Shown here: one piece after another, positions 61,383 through 64,000 of the stretch
Numbering within the stretch: the first letter of the stretch is position 1
Layout of the letters: each line of letters begins with the position of its first letter
From: Dokdonella_A sp963834755
GTDB taxonomy: Bacteria > Pseudomonadota > Gammaproteobacteria > Xanthomonadales > Rhodanobacteraceae
Assembly (NCBI GenBank): GCA_963834755.1
Contig: CAWICQ010000013.1
Location: 1-64,000, forward strand
Direction: 5' to 3'
Length of the DNA stretch: 64,000 nucleotides
The notes under the pieces: model-generated
The model's input: only the letters and a program-made list of their open reading frames with translations
The model's database searches: none
Told to the model about the DNA's origin: nothing
Made by a program: the position numbers and the translations under genes

Positions 61383-63749
61383 CTAGAACGTATTACCGAA
61401 CGAGAACTGGATTGTTTCGGTGGCGTCGCCTTTCTGGCTGCGGATCGGCGTCGCGAGATTGATGACGATCGGTCCGACCGGCGCGCGCCACTGGAACGAG
61501 ATGCCCGTCGACGCACGCAGCTCGCTCGCGCTGAAGGTGCTGTAGTCCTTGAACACGTTGCCGACATCGACGAACCACGACAGGCGCGTCGAATCGTTGT
61601 CTTCCTTGACGAACGGCGTCGGGAAGATGATCTCGGCCGAACCAACCGTCTTGAACGCGCCGCCGATCGGCAACCGGCAATTGACGTTGGTGGATGGACA
61701 CGTTGCTTCGTTGATGACCGTGAACGGACCGAGCGTGTTGTCGCGGAAGCCGCGCACATCGCTGACGCCGCCGGCGAAGAAGTTCTTGAAGAACGGCAGA
61801 CCGGAGAGATCCGCGGGGCGGTCGGGTGGCGCGGTCGGCGAAGTGTCCGGCGTGCGCCACACGTCGCCGTAGCCGACCGTGACGTGGCCGTAGAACGTCA
61901 GATTGCTGGTAATCGGCATGTACTGGCCGTAGCGGTAGAACAGCGTGTAGTACTCGACCGTCGATCCCGGCAGCGCGAAATCGAACTGCACCTGCTGCAG
62001 CGAGCCGCGCGTCGGATTCCAGAATTTGTTGCGCGTATCGTGCGACCACGAGAACAGCGTTTCCCACGTGTGGAACGTGTGGTGGCCGAGGTTGTCGATG
62101 TAGTCGATGAACTCCGGCGGCGTCAGGCCGGGCTCGGTGGTGACGCCGGTCTTGCTGACGCCGAGCTGCGCGTTGATCGTGTCGGCTTCGGTGATCGGAA
62201 TGGCCAGATACGTATCGAATGCGTCGCTGTTGGTCAGGTAGCTCGCGAGGTTGTCCTGGCCGGCGTCGAATTCCGTGTGATGCAGGTCATAGCCGATACC
62301 GATGCCGTCGGTAGTCAGATACGGCTCGAAGTACGAGAACTCGTAACGCTTCAAGAACGAGCTTTGCTGCGCGGTGACGCCGATGCGATCGCCGGTGCCG
62401 AAGAAGTTGTTCTGCGTGACGGCGATGCTGGCGATGAGGCCCTGCACCTGCGAATAGCCGAGGCCGAAGGTGAAGCTGCCGGAGTTCTCCTCCTCGAGCG
62501 TGACGACGACGTCGACCTGGTCTTCGGTGCCGGGCACTTTCGGCGTGTCGATGGTGACGGTACGGAAATAGCCCAGGCGCTGCAGGCGAATCTTCGAGCG
62601 ATCGATCGCGGCCTGCGAGTACCACGCGCCTTCGAGCTGGCGCATTTCGCGGCGGATGACCTCGTCCTCGGTGTGCACATTGCCTTTGTAGACGATGTTG
62701 CGCACGTAGACGCGCTTGCCGGGATTGACGAAGAAATTGAGGCCGACTTCGCGTTTCTCGCGATCGATGGTCGGGATCGGCTGCACTTCGGCGAACGCAT
62801 AACCGATGTTTGAAAGCACCGCCGAAATCGCATCCGACGACTGCTCGACCTTCTTGCGCGAGAAGAGATCGCCGACCTTGATCTGCAGCAGCTTGCGCAG
62901 GTCGTCTTCCGACAGAATCAGCGCGCCGGTGAGCTTGATGTCGCTGACGGTGTAGACCTCGCCTTCCTTGATGTTGGCGGTCACGTACATCTTGCGCTTG
63001 TCGGGGCTGATCGAAACCTCGGTCGAATCGACGTTGAAGTCGACGTAGCCGCGGTCCATGTAATACGAGGTCAGCTTTTCAAGATCGCCGGACAGTTTCT
63101 CGCGCGAGTACTGATCGTCCTTGGAGTACCACGAGAGCCAGTTGCTGGTGCTCGACTCGAAGCTTCCGGTGACTTCCTTGTCCGGGAACGTCGTGTTGCC
63201 GACCACGTTGATGTGCTGGATGCGCGCGGCCTTGCCTTCCGCCACGTTGATCGCGACTTCGACCCGGTTGCGATCGAGATTGACGACGGACGTCTTCACC
63301 GAGACGTTGTATTTGCCGCGGTTGTAGTACTGGCGCGTCAGCTCGTTCTGTATTTCGGAAAGCTTGAGCGGGTCGAATGCTTCGCCTTCGGCGAGGCCGA
63401 TGCCCTTCAGGCCCTTGAGCAGATCCTCGTCCTTCAGATCCTTGTTGCCGCGCAGCGCGATCTTCGAGATCTGCGGGCGCTCCTTCACGGTGACGACCAG
63501 GATGTCGCCTTGCCGCGACAGCTGCACGTCGTTGAAGAATCCGGTCTTGTACAGCGCGCGGATCGCCTGTTCGGCGCGGTCCGGCGTCAGCGTGTCGCCT
63601 TTCTCGACCGAGAGATAGGTGAAAACCGTGCCCGGTGCGATGCGCGACAGCCCGTCGATGCGGATGTCCGAGATCGTGAAGCTGTCGAACGCATGAGCAA
63701 GGCTACAGGCGAGGAGGGCGAGCAGGAGAAATGCGGCAATACGCTTCAT
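61383..63749 (-). CDS. bamA: Outer membrane protein assembly factor BamA
   Basis: A 788-residue Omp85 protein. Signal peptide: RIAAFLLLALLACSLAHAF. Five POTRA domains follow (FTISDIRIDGLSRIAPGTVF at the start; DILVVTVKERPQISKIALRG; KRVYVRNIVYKGNVHTEDEV later), and then the barrel with FGLGYSQVQGLIASIAVTQN and the lid string GGVSDVRGFRDNTLGPF (V-R-G-F). It ends FSFGNTF with a terminal Phe. It inserts beta-barrels into the outer membrane. First gene of the bamA-ompH-lpxD-fabZ-lpxA-lpxB cluster; ompH follows 44 bp on. Confidence 0.98.
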   Translation of the reverse strand: MKRIAAFLLLALLACSLAHAFDSFTISDIRIDGLSRIAPGTVFTYLSVEKGDTLTPDRAEQAIRALYKTGFFNDVQLSRQGDILVVTVKERPQISKIALRGNKDLKDEDLLKGLKGIGLAEGEAFDPLKLSEIQNELTRQYYNRGKYNVSVKTSVVNLDRNRVEVAINVAEGKAARIQHINVVGNTTFPDKEVTGSFESSTSNWLSWYSKDDQYSREKLSGDLEKLTSYYMDRGYVDFNVDSTEVSISPDKRKMYVTANIKEGEVYTVSDIKLTGALILSEDDLRKLLQIKVGDLFSRKKVEQSSDAISAVLSNIGYAFAEVQPIPTIDREKREVGLNFFVNPGKRVYVRNIVYKGNVHTEDEVIRREMRQLEGAWYSQAAIDRSKIRLQRLGYFRTVTIDTPKVPGTEDQVDVVVTLEEENSGSFTFGLGYSQVQGLIASIAVTQNNFFGTGDRIGVTAQQSSFLKRYEFSYFEPYLTTDGIGIGYDLHHTEFDAGQDNLASYLTNSDAFDTYLAIPITEADTINAQLGVSKTGVTTEPGLTPPEFIDYIDNLGHHTFHTWETLFSWSHDTRNKFWNPTRGSLQQVQFDFALPGSTVEYYTLFYRYGQYMPITSNLTFYGHVTVGYGDVWRTPDTSPTAPPDRPADLSGLPFFKNFFAGGVSDVRGFRDNTLGPFTVINEATCPSTNVNCRLPIGGAFKTVGSAEIIFPTPFVKEDNDSTRLSWFVDVGNVFKDYSTFSASELRASTGISFQWRAPVGPIVINLATPIRSQKGDATETIQFSFGNTF

Positions 63750-64000
63750 CGTCAGTTCCGTCCGGACATCATCGGGCTCGCGGCGGTCTCTTGCCGCGGT
63801 CCTGGTTGTTATTGGCGATGTCGGAAAGGTCCATCGCGGACTTTCCCGGCTCGCCGATTCCGGTTCATGCCCGGATTCGTCTCCACGCAGCCGCCACGCG
63901 CGTGGCGCTTGCGCGAGCGATGCCTCCCTGCATCGCCCAGCGAAACTACCGAAAAGGGCGCTTTTCGGCGATTCCGCTGGGAGCTAACTCCGGATCAGGA
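63750..64000. other. Region upstream of bamA, no gene recognised
   Basis: A perfect hairpin, CCGAAAAG - GGCG - CTTTTCGG, lies at about 63949-63968, and a GCCACGCGCGTGGC palindrome at about 63891-63904. A 21-codon minus-strand frame (63769-63834) is too short to call. rseP usually precedes bamA but is not visible within these bases. Confidence 0.5.

Noticed and set aside
63769..63834. 21-codon minus-strand frame upstream of bamA (MDLSDIANNNQDRGK...)
   Set aside because: Reads plausibly but is too short, with no ribosome site or homology to judge.

Overview
The window is GC-rich chromosomal DNA from a gammaproteobacterium, most likely of the Xanthomonadales (Lysobacterales), Rhodanobacteraceae-like. 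The basis is the gene order bamA-ompH-lpxD-fabZ-lpxA-lpxB ... rnhB ... dnaE-accA, a SAM-I riboswitch over a metX-metB-hom operon, several dispersed REP-type palindromes, and secreted proteins ending in a short F-x-x-G-F-D tail. The genus is inference; there is no rRNA or tRNA gene here to test it.

Layout. 0-11 kb: a TonB-like protein, a GPP34 protein, a class-C beta-lactamase-like hydrolase, a LemA/M48 peptidase pair (M48 frameshifted), a winged-helix/TolB-propeller regulator, a structured intergenic RNA candidate, a small membrane protein and an AraC regulator. 11-17 kb: a frameshifted TonB-dependent receptor, an ECF sigma factor with an overlapping anti-sigma-like protein, and prfC. 17-30 kb: four secreted beta-helix (choice-of-anchor Q type) proteins flanking the riboswitch-controlled methionine operon and a second sigma/anti-sigma/DUF4097 operon. 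30-44 kb: housekeeping and redox genes (asparaginase domain, AidB-like dehydrogenase, azoreductase with divergent LysR, WrbA, BrkB, TlpA, acylphosphatase), a GT1 glycosyltransferase, an FG-GAP propeller protein and kbl. 44-64 kb, minus strand: accA, dnaE, rnhB, an LTA-synthase-like sulfatase, lpxB, lpxA, fabZ, lpxD, ompH and bamA, forming the envelope-biogenesis and replication cluster.

The most interesting region is 48.9-54.5 kb. A plus-strand island sits between rnhB and dnaE, genes that are usually neighbours. It holds two TIR-TM-TPR proteins, each followed by a small beta-rich protein of a similar type, so it looks like a duplicated two-gene module. A perfect CRP/Clp palindrome lies just upstream. 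The TIR domains keep the W-x-x-x-E arrangement seen in NAD-cleaving TIRs, so a signalling or defence role is plausible but unproven.

Other points. Three of the four beta-helix genes share an upstream element, GTCCGGTT-N13-CGTA, that looks like an ECF-sigma promoter. REP-type repeats have entered the coding sequences of dnaE and lpxB in frame. All the frameshifts I can resolve (M48 x2, TonB receptor, dnaE, lpxA x2, probably ompH) are single extra bases. Because dnaE and lpxA are essential, this points to insertion-type sequencing errors rather than real pseudogenes.
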